Source of the DNA: Gnetum montanum | Lineage: Eukaryota > Streptophyta > Gnetopsida > Gnetales > Gnetaceae | DNA length: 64,000 bases | Assembly: GCA_015680685.1 (NCBI GenBank) | Contig: MNCI01030420.1 | Span: 170,894 to 234,893, forward strand | Direction: 5' to 3' | The notes under the pieces: model-generated | What the model was told of the DNA's origin: nothing | Databases searched by the model: none | What the model saw: the letters and a program-made list of their open reading frames with translations, nothing else | Part shown: positions 1-10,689 of the stretch, piece after piece | Position numbering within the stretch: position 1 is the stretch's first letter | Layout: each line of letters opens with the position of its first letter | Position numbers and translations under genes: made by a program

Positions 1-122
1 GTACATACCCGTAGATGCTCATAATCAAGTCGTACTCATACCATGTTGTGACGAGCAGCCGATTCCTTGACTAGCCGTACACATCCGTAGATGCTCGTAA
101 TCAAGTCGTACTCGTACCGCAC
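1..122. repeat. 76-bp direct repeat inside LTR A
   Basis: The segment starting GTACATACCCGTAGATGCTC at 1 recurs as GTACACATCCGTAGATGCTC at 77, giving a period of 76 bp and nearly two copies (second copy visible to about 122). The other LTRs of the family have one version of this segment. Confidence 0.75.
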
Positions 123-459
123 TAACAATAGGTAATAAATAACAAATAATAAACCTATTCCATGCACTACAAGGTTTATCGACAAAGCTCCTCTTTATTT
201 CCGTACACAACTTGCATTCAGGTACAAAGCTGCTCAAATAAAGATCCGTTCACTTGGGGACTCCTATTGTGGGCACATGGAAAATATTCTATCTCTGGAG
301 TGATCAAACTGCCAGAGTTTCTCTACTTTTAGCCTAGGATGGGAAATGAGGGGAGTGCTGCCTCTTATTTATAGATTTGGTAGTGGACCGCGATATCGCG
401 TATGTGATATCGCAGGGAACGACGCGATATCGCGGCCTATGCGATATCGTGTCTCATCA
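1..459 (-). mobile_element. Partial LTR of the TGATGA...CTCATCA gypsy family (LTR A)
   Basis: The right end reads ...GTCTCATCA at 451-459, the inverse of the family LTR start TGATGAG. Reading leftward (minus strand) come GATATC palindromes (about 390-450), a TATA box region near 370, the conserved block with AATAAAGATCCGTTCAC and CACATGG (about 235-285), and the R/U5 part. The LTR runs off the left edge, so about 459 of roughly 770-860 bp are present. It is either a 5' LTR of an element lying to the left or a solo LTR. Sequence to its right is the inside of another family member in the opposite orientation, so this LTR was inserted into that copy. Confidence 0.8.
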
Positions 460-2205
460 GTCACCCAATAAGTGTTCATGATGGTGGTATGAATAATATT
501 ATATTGATTGCTAATGTTTGAATTTTACCTTTGGAGTATGATGTCAATATTAAGGTATGGTTCTTTGGATTAATAGGAAATGAGTCCACGTCGTTCATAC
601 ATCCATAAAATCCTATGGTCTCTCTTGGTTTGGAACTGTACAGTCCCTTTTCTCTAATAAAACTGTTAACAAAGTGGTGGCTGAGTATTTCTCAGACTAA
701 GGAAAGACTCAAAGGATGAAAAGGGTGTGACTTCAAGGGGATTCGATGCAGTTGTACTGCTAGTCTCGTGAATTCTTGGATGCTTTTTCTTTGGATTTTC
801 TGCCATTCTGACCATTCATCAAATCATCAGAAGCTGAGTTCATAAAAATAAGTCTTTGCATGCTATGGTTCTCATGCGAAAAACACAAGAGAAAAAAAAA
901 CAAAATAGTGAGAATTCAAAGCACACCCCTTAGACACAATAATGCAATTGGGCTACATGCACTAGTTATGGCACTGGAAAGACATGTTACCCATGCTTGA
1001 AGGTTCCCTCTAACTAAGGCCCTTTATCGCTTCTTGGTTTTCCATCTCACCCTCCTCGAAATGGTGGTGACTTTTTGTAGAGGCATTCTTATTACTTCAA
1101 GGGGATGGGCTGGTCAAATGTGTTGATGCGAGGTCACTGAATGAGGATTATTGAGTCTGGATTTGGAATGAGTTCTACTCAATCACATTACACAACCTTG
1201 TTCTTAGGTTTCCATTCCATTCTCTCCTCTCCAGCTTTCTTTTCCATTTCTCACCTCATTGCAAATTTTATCATTAGTCTGTATCTTAGTTGATGCATCA
1301 TTTTTCCTTGGTAATTTCTTGTGGGTAAGTTTTTAACTCTTGCTTCCAAATGACATTCCTAGAGCCTATGGACTCTTTGGAATGTAGGTCTATTAGGGCA
1401 TCAATGGCATGAGCCTGCTTTGGGGAGGATCCACTAGCATCCCTTTCTAGTGCACTTGTTAACTTCTTTCCATTAAACATTTTTTGTAATCAACAATTTT
1501 TTTTTCATCCCCATCCATAACATCCATTTTATTGGCATTGTCGTTGTTACTTTTTCTCCATCTTTCTTATTCCTTCTCTTTTTCCATCCTATCGCTACCA
1601 GATGTTCGCTCTTCGTCATGGGGACCTTGGCACAATTTTTATAATTTTTCTTAACCCCTACACCTTAGGTAGTTACTAGTGTCAAAACTCTAGAATCAGT
1701 ATCTACCATACCCACAACTTAGCCAATGCACTTTACATTAAGGCAAGGTATCGACTACATTGTGGTTTACCTACCCTTGCTCATTTGTGACTATGTTGTG
1801 TGTGCAGACGATGATCATACAACAATGGATTGGGCTTGGAGGAAACTCTCGAGATGGACCGAAACTAGAACATTTATGAAAGGAGCAAGATTGGTGGTGT
1901 GGCTATGGATGAACAATGATAGGCACAATATTGGCATCAACAGCAACACGTCTTATTCTTTTTTTTTTCTCTCTCTCCTTCTTCTCTTTCAGCTACCAAT
2001 AAGGCTGAATGTCATTTATGTATAGTGTTCACTTTTGTGGTCATGAACACTAATGCTGTCATGTATTGTATTGTTGATCCATTCACTAGGCACGTTGAGT
2101 CAGTCACCCCATTCCATCATCAATAGTCATTCAATCAATAATCCCATACCTTCTCAATATTTTGTAAGGAACTTGAGGACAAGTTTTCATTCAGTCATGG
2201 GGGTA
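460..2205 (+). mobile_element. 3' internal noncoding region of a gypsy copy (copy Y)
   Basis: No coding domain is visible. The stretch matches, in order, the 3' noncoding part of the other copies: the block with 'taataggaaatgagtccacg' (about 570-592; inverse at 34740-34765), the CTTCAAGGGGATTCGATG block (about 733), the 'ttcaaagcacaccccttagac' block (about 915-935) and the 'ggcatgagcctgctttggggagg' block (about 1407-1430; compare 26482-26505). It ends at a purine tract next to a 3' LTR. Its left end is cut by LTR A. Short ORFs at 1726-2025 and 1298-1480 are chance ORFs within this noncoding DNA. Confidence 0.75.
2188..2205 (+). other. Polypurine tract of copy Y
   Basis: TTCATTCAGTCATGGGGGTA lies directly before the TGATGA start of the 3' LTR. 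The same sequence precedes the 3' LTR of the minus-strand copy (33144-33163). This is the expected plus-strand primer position of an LTR retrotransposon. Confidence 0.75.
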
Positions 2206-3009
2206 TGATGAACCGGGATATCGCATCCACGATATTGGATCAACCATGCGATATCAGATACCTGAAATCGCGGCCTATCTCTTTATCTATAAATAAGAGG
2301 CAGTGCCCTTGGTTCCCACAGTTAGAAGTTAGTCTCGTAGCTAAACTCTTGCCATTTTCCCCTCTAGAGTTAGAATTATTTCTGTGTGCCTGCAGTAGGA
2401 GTCATAGAGTGAACGGATCTTTATTTGAGCATTGTGTACCTAAGCACATTTTGTGTATGGCAATAAAGATGAACTTTATGATAAACCTTGCAACATACAG
2501 AATAGATTAATTAGTGTTAATTATTAAATGCTTTCATACTTAATTAATGATTTCTCTCACCTTACGACTCTCTTACTTAAATACACTTAGTACGACCACT
2601 TCGAGCATGCGTGTAGCACTTGGTAATCTAGTATCGATTAGCGTTTGGTAATCCCAGCAGTGTTTCACTAGTTCAAGATGTGTACGACAAGTGGGAACGA
2701 ATATTGGTGTTAGGAGTACTTAGAACTTAGTTAATGAATAGTTAAATTAGATTAGTTACTTAGTTATTCCTCTCTCTCCTCCTTATTAACTGCAGGATTT
2801 AAATCACATAAAAGCCATAAAAATCATATGGATCAAGCTTACTTAATCATACAACCGTGACATACAAGTAAGTTTGGAAAGAAAATGATAATCAACCTGT
2901 TATTGTTCCACATAGGTTCATAGGCACTTAGTCCTTGGAATTTGACCAGATCATGCGTGAAACACTCGTATTCATATGGTTGAGCATAGGGGTACCTCAC
3001 CGCTCATCA
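2206..3009 (+). mobile_element. 3' LTR of copy Y (LTR B)
   Basis: It starts TGATGAACCGGGATATCGC directly after a polypurine tract and ends CTCACCGCTCATCA, about 804 bp. In order it has decayed GATATC palindromes (2216-2265), a TATA box (TATAAATA near 2287), the conserved R region (GTGCCTGCAGTAGGAGTC, AATAAAGATGAAC) and the U5 part with TTGGTAATC repeats. Sequence from 3010 on is the post-protease part of a different gypsy copy in the same direction, so copy Y was inserted into copy X here. The matching 5-bp target duplication would lie off the left edge. The ORF 2205-2510 is inside the LTR and is not a gene. Confidence 0.85.
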
Positions 3010-3345
3010 TGTAGCAACCACAAAGCAAGAAGATACCAAGTAGCTAATAATAGATTGCCAAGTTGAGTCCACAATGTGCATGGAATCATCAAAGAGCCTA
3101 ACAAGTGCCTACATTGAAAACATGGAGGAAATGGAGTAACTCTATCATCAACTCTTACATATACAAAGTGAAATGTATTGGGAGAGTTGGAGATCCTTGA
3201 TGACTTTAAGCTAAGAGCCCCTTGAACTAAAAGCCTTACCAGATGCTATGAAATATGCTTTTTTCAATAATGAAAATTCAGTTATTATCAATGCCAACAT
3301 TGCCTTAGATTAAAAATAGAAGTTATTGAAGATGGTGACCAAATG

Positions 3346-4300
3346 ACTAAAAACATTTGCTTGGTCATATCATGAACTTACTAGAATAGATTTGTGAATA
3401 TGCTAGCATTTCATCTACATGGATTCTTCTATCAAGATGAAGAAAAAACTACAAATAAAACTAAATGCAAAACTAAAAAAGGTTATAAAGGAGGAGGTGG
3501 AACAACTTCTCAAGGTTGGATTCATTTATTTGGTTGCAAATAGCGAATGGATTAGCTAGCTTGTTATTGTAGCCAAGAAAGGAGGAAAATGGAGAGTCTA
3601 CAAACATTTTTGACTATTGAACATGGCAACTTTTAAGGATCATTTCTCATTGGCATTTGTTAATCAAGTGTTGGATACCATAGCAGGACATTACTATTAT
3701 AGCTTTTTGGATGACTATAGTGGCTATAACCAAATCCAGATTGCACTCGAGGACCAAGTAAAAACCACAGTCATGAGTCCTTGGGGGACTTGTGCATACA
3801 GAAAGATGCCCTTTGGCCTATGTAATGTCCCTAATATATTCCAATGCTTGGTTCTTAACATCTTCCAATAGTGAAATTGGTAGTGATGTAGAAGACTTCA
3901 TGGATGACTTCTCTACCTATGATGCCATATTTTAGTAAGCCTGGGACCATCTGGAGTAAGTGCTTCAACAATGTGTAGAGACTAACTTAATGTTCAACTA
4001 GTGGAAAAGCCATTTGATGGTCTAAGAAGGCATTATGTTGGGGCATAAAAGTTTAAGCAAAGGAATTGATATTGATCTAGAAAAAGTATAGGTCATCCTA
4101 GGAATCACCAGGAAACTCAAAATGGTGAAAGATGTAAGGTCATTCCTTAGTCACACTGGTTATTTTGGCACTTCATTCAAAAATTTTAAAAATTTCTAAA
4201 CCATTGATGGCATTGATAAATAAGGATGCATTTTTCACCTAGACCAGAGATTGCAAGATGGCATTCCAGCAATTAAAATAGAAGCTGATAGAAGCTCCCA
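3346..4300 (+). pseudogene. Gypsy reverse transcriptase, decayed (copy X)
   Basis: Broken reading of a Ty3/gypsy reverse transcriptase, which would copy element RNA into DNA. The conserved lead-in (TFAWSYHELTRID, about 3346-3385), the VIKEEVEQLLKVGFI segment (about 3482-3528) and VAKKGGKWRV (about 3571-3600) precede a clear palm segment at 3617-3871 with FLDDYSGYNQIQI, EDQVKTTV and YRKMPFGLCN. The MPFGLCN pattern is typical of the Athila/Tat side of Ty3/gypsy. The expected YxDD motif can be traced as MDDF near 3900-3912 only in a broken frame. It is the only gypsy RT of this LTR family in the window. Confidence 0.85.
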
Positions 4301-4309
4301 TTCTATGAG

Positions 4310-4700
4310 CTTCAAATTGGTCCAAATCATTTCACATCATGATAGATGCATCCAATTGTGCTTTGGGGATCATGATTATACAATTAGATGACAAGAAATG
4401 TCCTTACTACATCCATTGTATAAGAAAAAACATTATGGGAGCACAACTGAACTACACTACCACAGAGAAGGAACTTATGGTAGTGGTGTACGCCTTAGAA
4501 AAGTTAGGCACTATGTGCTTGGATATCAAGTTTTTGTGTATAGGGATCATAGTGCTAGCAAGTTCCTCATGAACAAGAAAATGGTAAGCCCTTATGTGAC
4601 ATGGTGGCTAGTTCTTCTATAAGAGTTCAATCTCACAATGATAGACCAAAAGGGAACCAAGAACGTGGTTGCTGACCACTTGTTTTGGTTACAATGGGAC
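4310..4700 (+). pseudogene. Gypsy RNase H, decayed (copy X)
   Basis: Overlapping frames together give a Ty3/gypsy RNase H: SFHIMIDASNCALG (about 4329-4365), LNYTTTEKELMVVVYALEKL (about 4450-4506), a decayed TDHS block (about 4530-4560), and GTKNVVADHLFWLQWDN (about 4653-4704), the usual GTENVVADHLSRL end of the domain. A frameshift near 4505 splits it. It follows the RT in normal order and leads into integrase. Confidence 0.8.
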
Positions 4701-4779
4701 AACAAAGAGGATGAAGGGTCTTTATTTGACCAATTTTTTGATGAACTTCTCCTTTCCAAAGCTATTGAAGTACAAAGTC

Positions 4780-5900
4780 CCAAAGATCAAAATTGGTATG
4801 GTGAATTCCTATTCTATCTACTTACTCAAGAGATGCCTCATGAATGGGATAGCAAGAAAGAAATAATAGTTTTTCCACCAAGCCAAACACTAGATGAAAA
4901 TCAAGGGCATTCTTTATAAGGTTTGTGCTGATGACTTGGTACGATGGGTCATACCCAACGATGATCAACTGTGAGTCCTCTAGGATGCTCATGAAAGTCC
5001 TTGTGGGGATCCTTATGTAGGAAGGAGGATAAACATCAAAATCCTCATGGTAAGGATGTCCATCAATTCTTTCGTTTATGTGAAAGATGCCAAAGAGATA
5101 AAGGGATGACAACATGAATGGAAGGATTCCAATAGTGAATCCAATCACTAGAGCCTTTCAATATTTGGGCCATTACCTTCATAGGGTCTCTCAACCCCAT
5201 GTCCAATGAAAAGGTGTACATCATCGTAGCTATTGACTACTATACTAACTAGGCCAAAGTTGCCACCGTCACCAATTGTTCATCTTCTATAGTAGCACAA
5301 TTTGTACTACAAGGTGTGGTAAATAGGTTTGGTGTGCTAATGACACTAATTTTTGAGAATGGAACTTATTTTATAGGTGCTACCTCTAGAAAATTAATAC
5401 AACACCTAAGGGTGCAACACCAATTGACAACTCCCTATCACCCCCAAGCTAATGGTTAAGCAAAGATCACTAATAGGGAAATAACTAGGATACTAGCATG
5501 TAGTCTTAGTAAACATAGGAAAGACTAGAGCACAAAACTCAGTGATGCTATCTGGGCTTACCACACCACTTGGAAGCTTCCTATTAGTTATTCCCCCTAC
5601 GACTGGATGTATGGAAAGCTACCAACACTCCCAATCCAAAGAGAACTCTGAACACTTTTAAAAGCTTATGAACTTAACCTCGACCTGAGTCTAGTAGAGA
5701 AAAAATGATTAATGACATTGAATGTGCTAGATGAAAACTAACAGGTAGCCCTATCCTTGAATGAGGTGCACAAGGCACACATCAAACAATGTCATGACTT
5801 ACACATAAGAAAAGTTAATATCTAACTAAGTGATAAGGTTCTTTATTGAAATCCCATGCATGCATCACAATAGACAAAATTTTAGACATTATGGAAAGGA
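4780..5900 (+). pseudogene. Gypsy integrase, decayed (copy X)
   Basis: Upstream spacer of the WYxxFLFYLLTxxMPxxWD type (about 4794-4850) leads to a broken H2C2 region (AHESPCGG about 4989-5012) and then a core that matches, base by base, the better kept integrase at 24190-24740 (for example 'ggtttggtgtgctaatgacac' near 5327 and 'caactccctatcacccccaagctaatgg' near 5428). Stops are frequent. It would join element DNA to the host chromosome; this copy cannot. Confidence 0.75.
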
Positions 5901-6841
5901 GCTTATATTATTCATACAAGTTTTTTTCTTGGGGTCATGATAATTTAACATCCCTCAAGCCTAGACAAATGGTTGCTAGTCAACATTTAACAAGTGAAAC
6001 CATTCCTAGAACCAAGGATAACCAATAGCATGGACACCTTAATTGATTGACAAGCACACTTTATCTTTCAAATCTCCTCATTCCAACTCAACCATGGAGG
6101 AGGTGGCCACCCATGTTAACTTTTTGTAGACTATCCAATTTTTTAACTTTTTTTTTTACACCGTTCTTTATAAGTTTTCAACTTTCTTTAATATTTTATA
6201 GCTTATTTTATGTATTTTACCTTGTTTATATTTTCTTATGTGTTATTTTCTTATTTGTTCATAAGGAATCTTGAGTTCTTGCCATAGCTACTACTACTAC
6301 TAGAAGTTCATTTAAGATTTGTATTTCATGTTTGGATTGACTATTCAATGACTAGATTTTATCTTGGGATTATGTCCTCAATTAAGGGATGATTAATTTT
6401 CTGATGATATCAAGTAGTGAGTCCATGACATCCACCCATTCCACTCAACTCTATGAGGCTCTTCATCTTGGATGCATGAGGTCCTTCCATAACTACAACT
6501 TAAAAAGTAATTAATGGTCTTGATACTTAACAAACTTAGAATGAATCAAGTGGGATGGAAAAGGATGTGGCTTCAAGGGGATTTGTCACCTTCTGTACCC
6601 AACCTCCTTTTTGAGTTTTATGGGTACCTTCATTGGTCTCTCACCACTCCTACTATCGAACATAACAGGAAGCATGTCCTTCCATGGTGTGGTTCTCATG
6701 AAAAAAAAAAACAACAAATACATGGGAATTCAAAGCATACCTCTTAGATGTAATAATGGGCTACAAGCATTGGTTATGGGGCTAGAAAGACATGTTACCC
6801 ATGCTTGAAGAAAGTCCTTCTTATCTTCTTGCTTCTCTTTT
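5900..6841 (+). mobile_element. 3' noncoding region of copy X
   Basis: No coding domain. It holds the G-rich block AACCATGGAGGAGGTGGCCA (6089-6108), then a T-rich tract (about 6117-6255), then blocks shared with copies Y and E-F: 'cttcaaggggatt' (about 6573), 'attcaaagcatacctcttagatg' (about 6728) and 'gaaagacatgttacccatgcttgaag' (about 6785-6810). Confidence 0.7.
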
Positions 6842-7363
6842 NTTATTAATTGAATAAAATTGAGGATTCCTTAAAGCATCTTCGTTAAATTATTAATAAC
6901 ATTAACTGAAATTAAACAATGATAACACATAGTAATATAAATAATAAGATAAACTAATGGTCTCATCCCAAGAAGCCTGTAAGAACCAAGGATGATTAAT
7001 GGTCTTAGGAGGTTACAAATTGAATCTACGTGAGAGATCATTGAAGGATTGTGACATACCAAAAAAAACAAGATAGGAGGTAGTGAGGTGGTCGATGAAG
7101 AGAGTAGAGTGATGGGAGATAGGGGTTAATAAGAGAGTCTTACATCCTTGGTTACATGAAGTCCTTGTGAAATTTGTGGTTAAGATGATCTAATACCATC
7201 CCATTCTTTGTTGCAACCAAGGCCATCCACATTTAGTGACTTCTCATTACCATGTTCTGACCATTCGACCAACAAGAGTTCATGACCATTGCCAAAGAAC
7301 AATCACCACTCCAAGTAGAGAATAAAAGAGAAGCAAGAAGATAAGAAGGACTTTCTTCAAGCN
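6842..7363. other. N-bounded 520-bp segment, probably inverted in the assembly
   Basis: Single Ns sit at 6842 and 7363. The 39 bp ending at the first N (6803-6841) are the exact reverse complement of the 39 bp ending at the second N (7324-7362). If 6843-7362 is turned round, its first 39 bp equal the end of the left contig. In that orientation its '...aaccacaaatttcacaagg...' block (now 7155-7180, reversed) also falls in line with the + strand 3' noncoding order of this family (compare 26229-26251). The ORF at 6871-7071 has no recognisable product. Confidence 0.75.
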
Positions 7364-7790
7364 ATTAGTTAAAAATGTGGTAAATATTATAGACCTAAAA
7401 TTTAATATAAAAATTTAAGAAAATTAATTTATATTATCATATAATTGTATTATCATTTTTTCACATTAAGAAAGTTAAATATTAATAAATTTATGAAATT
7501 TAACAACTAACATTTATAATACAGTCATATATTTCAATGATGTCTATTTAGTTCAAGCTTGTGATGTACTATTAATTTTCTTTACTCATTATCAATATTA
7601 TTTTTATGGTTTAACACCTACTCATATATTTCTATGTCAAGACATAAGCATCTTAACAATTTAGTAAATACATTATTTTAAGGGGTTGTTAAACCCAAAA
7701 CTATGAATATAAAATAATGCTATGTTGAAGTTTATAACTTAGTGCTATTTAGTAGAATCCAACTTGTAACTTGGGGTTACTAGGCCAAGA
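7364..7790. other. AT-rich DNA, nothing recognised
   Basis: I see no gene, LTR or domain here. Base composition is strongly AT-rich. Confidence 0.4.
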
Positions 7791-7795
7791 CTCAT

Positions 7796-8000
7796 ACTGC
7801 TAGGCTAATGCCTCATTGTTGTTACCAAAATGGTGAGACGCTTGATTTAGAAACTCTAAGTTATGGGTTTGATTCTAGTATGTAATGCTGAGTTATACAA
7901 TTATATTTTAATATTGAGGCATTAACCTAATGGTAAAACTCTTAATTTGAAAGCTCCAAGTCATGGGTTTGATTTTGGTGGGTAATGTTAAGTTATAAAG
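7796..8000 (+). repeat. Two tRNA-like SINE-type heads, 100 bp apart
   Basis: First copy: A-box-like TTACCAAAATGG (7822-7833) and B-box-like GGTTTGATTCT (7866-7876), 32 nt apart. Second copy: TTAACCTAATGG (7922-7933) and GGTTTGATTTT (7966-7976), also 32 nt apart. The consensus boxes of RNA polymerase III promoters are TRGYNNARNGG and GGTTCGANTCC, and tRNA spacing is similar. Each is followed by a 'gtaatg.t.agttat' body. They are too decayed to be tRNA genes. Confidence 0.6.
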
Positions 8001-8470
8001 TTATAATTGGACTATGTATATAGGGGTGTACTTATATTACAATTATTTAGAGGTTCTATCATCCAATGAAGTTATATTTAAGTTTTATTAAAGTTTTGTG
8101 TTGGCTATATGTATAAGAGGTACTTACATACACTAGAATCCCTTAAATCTATTAGACTAGTTTCAAAATTCCTTGTATGTAATTTTTTTAAAATTTAAAA
8201 CTCAGTGTTTTGTAATAAAATTGAACATATGACTTGGGGTTACCAAGATAGGACATTTACCCTTAAGTTATCACATCATTGTTAAGCAAAACACATTGAT
8301 ATTGTTAATCATACTAGCTTAAGTGGCTTGCCCATTTTCTTATTAAGAAAAATATTATCAATTTGAGTCATACTTAGGTATATTATATTTCTATATAATG
8401 TCTTTAAAGAATTATGTATGTTATATGTCTTAGGTTGTACTTATACATATACTTTATCTCCCAAAAAAAA
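8000..8470. repeat. Further SINE-like copies and tails
   Basis: 8218-8290 reads as an inverted copy (head on the minus strand: 'gtcatatgttcaattttatt'). 8305-8370 is a + copy with 'tagcttaagtggcttgccc' and 'caatttgagtcatacttagg'. Tails of the type 'tatatgtcttaggttgtactta' occur at 8010-8035, 8105-8125 and 8420-8450. Copies overlap and are hard to bound. Confidence 0.45.
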
Positions 8471-8567
8471 CTAATATCTTAGCATTCCATTAAAGGGGAA
8501 GGAAGATAAGGAGGAGGAAGAACTAAATGACTATATATACTCCTAAAATAAAAAATGCATAAAAAAT

Positions 8568-9370
8568 TTGCATTGTGGATTTTTGAATATATATGGTGGC
8601 ATTACTGCTAAAATCATTGCACTATATAAAATTGGATTTTTAAATAAATTTGACATTTCTGGAGTGATTAAAACCTTGGAAGAAAAAGATTCCAAAATTT
8701 TTGAATTACTTAGTTTTAGTATAATAAAGATAGCAAGTGTTGGATCTTAAAACATAAAATACTATCAAGAGGATTATCTTGTATTTTTTAAAAAAAGAAC
8801 TTTGAAATGTAATTAAGGTGGAGATAACTGATGGATATATACAATATATTTGGTTAAAGATTATTTAGAGAAAATGTCCTGTATTCCTTGCTTTTTATTA
8901 CTTTTATGAGATGGAACGTATTATGCAAAGCTAATTTTATAAAAAAAAATAGCCTTTTAAATATTTAGGACAAGATTTAGTAAAATTTAAATTAATAGGT
9001 GAATTTATATATGTTGTGACTTTAATGTAAGGTTTGGTTCTAAGCATATTGATATTTTTGAGTACCAGAATAATCAAGGATGGTTAAATATGCAAGATTA
9101 CAGTCATATTAGAACTGAATGAGAAAGAAGATTATAGGATATTGAAATAAATCAAACAGAAAAATCTTATCATTTTAAATAGAATTAAAAAATCTTCATT
9201 AAGCATAGGATTTATTTTTGTAAAGAAGGAAGATGTTCATGTATTGATTTACTACTAACCATCCCTTATAATGTACCAAGAATCATTAACCTCTATGTTG
9301 ATAGTAAAATAATAAAATCTCCACACCATTATCTATAGTTTCCCATTAAAAGAATGCATTTTAACTATAA
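8568..9370 (+). pseudogene. LINE endonuclease domain, decayed
   Basis: The opening segment (8568-8750) includes NIYGGITAKI and FLNKFDISGVI, matching the start of AP-type endonucleases of LINEs ('N.NG...K...L...L...DI..V.ET'). At 9016-9125 a second frame reads CDFNVRFGSKHIDIFEYQN, the GDFN.R..S block that carries a catalytic Asp-Asn pair. A segment about 9235-9370 resembles the domain's C-terminal part. The domain would nick target DNA. Several stops and frame changes lie between these blocks. Confidence 0.65.
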
Positions 9371-9669
9371 GTAATGCTACAAAAATAAAAAGATGTATTG
9401 TAATTGTATATATAGAATCTTTTCAACAAGAAGTACAAAATTTATTAAAAAATAAAAAGGTTTAAAAATTGATTAAAAGATATTGCTAGTGGATGAAAAA
9501 AATATTACTACACAAAAAAAGTTTATGGCTAAGAAGAACTAGTTTAATGAAGAATGTTTACAAGCAAGGTTAATTGTTAAAAATTATTATAACAAGAAAA
9601 CTCTGAATAAGAAATAAATTAAATTGTTTATAGAGAAAAAAAAGAAAATTTTTTATAGGAGCATCAAAA

Positions 9670-10685
9670 CAATATAGTGCAAATGATAAAGCAATATCCA
9701 CAAAATTTTTGGAATGTTTTAGAAATGAAGTTTTTCAAAATAATGATATTTGGTTTACATAGATAAAAGGGTTATACAAAAATCTGTTTCAACATAAGAC
9801 AAATACCATAACTAGTTGCATACTCTTAGATACTAGTTTAGCTATATATTTATAATATATATCTATTATTTGGCTTAGAGAATCTTATATATTTTACAAA
9901 TTAATAAAATCTCAAGTTGACTCATTGAGAATTGATATTTATATTGAAAACCAAAATCAAAATGATTGTACATTATTCAATAATAATTCTTGTGAAAAGT
10001 TCTATTAATTTGATTCATATTGTTTTTTTCCATGGCATGGACTTTACATTGCATTTTTTTCCATGGTGTGAAATTTCCATCACGTTTTTCTCCATTGTGG
10101 GATTTTACATTGCATGTAACGTGGAGGACGACAAAATATACTCCCCCCATCACGCCAAATGTATTGGCCTCTGAGCCAAAAAGATACAACTTACGTATAA
10201 TGAAGTAGTAAAGGGAATTAAGAAATTAGCTTCTAAAAAAGTTGTATATGCAAAAGGATTGTATGCTAAAATATTAAAATGTAGTGAAGGATTAGTCTAA
10301 AAAGGACTTGGAAAATGTTTAATGAAAGACTTCAAAATGGTTTGACTAAACAATATGGTGCAAATGACAAAGCAAGATCCACAAAATTTTTGGATTTTTT
10401 TTTAGAAATGAAGTTTCAAAGTAATGGTTTTTGGTTTGCACAGATAAAATGATTCTACAAAAATTTCTTTCAATATAAGACAAATACCATAACTAGTTGC
10501 ATACTGTTAGATATTTTACAACTTTGTATAATGAAGTAGTAAACTGAATTAAGAAATTAGCTTTTAAAAAAGTTGTAGATGCAGAAGGATTGTGTACTAA
10601 ATTATTAAAATGTGGTGAAGGATTAGTCTAGAAAGAGACTTGGAAAGTGCTTAATGAAAGACTTCAAAATGGTTTGACTAAAGAG
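9670..10685 (+). repeat. Tandem duplication inside the LINE
   Basis: Segment A occurs at 9670-9834 and 10351-10515; segment B occurs at 10186-10350 and 10518-10685. The order is A, insertion, B, A, B, so an A-B unit of about 330 bp was duplicated in tandem and the first copy then received the 351 bp at 9835-10185. Both B copies read as a LINE segment just before the RT. Confidence 0.75.
10023..10114 (+). repeat. Three imperfect 31-bp repeats
   Basis: Units 10023-10053, 10054-10084 and 10085-10114 each begin with a T run followed by CCATGG or CCATTG; units 1 and 3 end TTTACATTGCA. They lie inside the insertion that splits the first LINE repeat unit. Short ORFs here only reflect the repeat. 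Confidence 0.7.
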
Positions 10686-10689
10686 TGGA

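Larger units (their letters stand above)
3010..7362 (+). mobile_element. Ty3/gypsy copy X: pol and 3' noncoding region, ends missing
   Basis: Begins just after the protease (compare the 'gcaaccacaaa.caagaa' block at 3012 with the protease ends at 23300 and near 35400), then holds RT, RNase H, integrase and 3' noncoding DNA. Gag, protease and 5' LTR would lie left of copy Y's insertion, off the window. No 3' LTR is found; the 3' part runs into the N-bounded segment 6843-7362, which appears inverted. Pol motifs resemble the Athila/Tat group by family knowledge. Frequent stops and frameshifts show it is dead. Confidence 0.8.

Noticed and set aside
2205-2510. 101-residue ORF
   Set aside because: Lies wholly inside LTR B; no domain, not open in other LTR copies.
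4822-5148. 108-residue minus-strand ORF
   Set aside because: Antisense shadow of the copy X integrase spacer and zinc region.
7822-7976. Possible tRNA genes
   Set aside because: A and B boxes and spacing fit, but no cloverleaf with paired acceptor stem or clear anticodon loop can be drawn; read as SINE heads.
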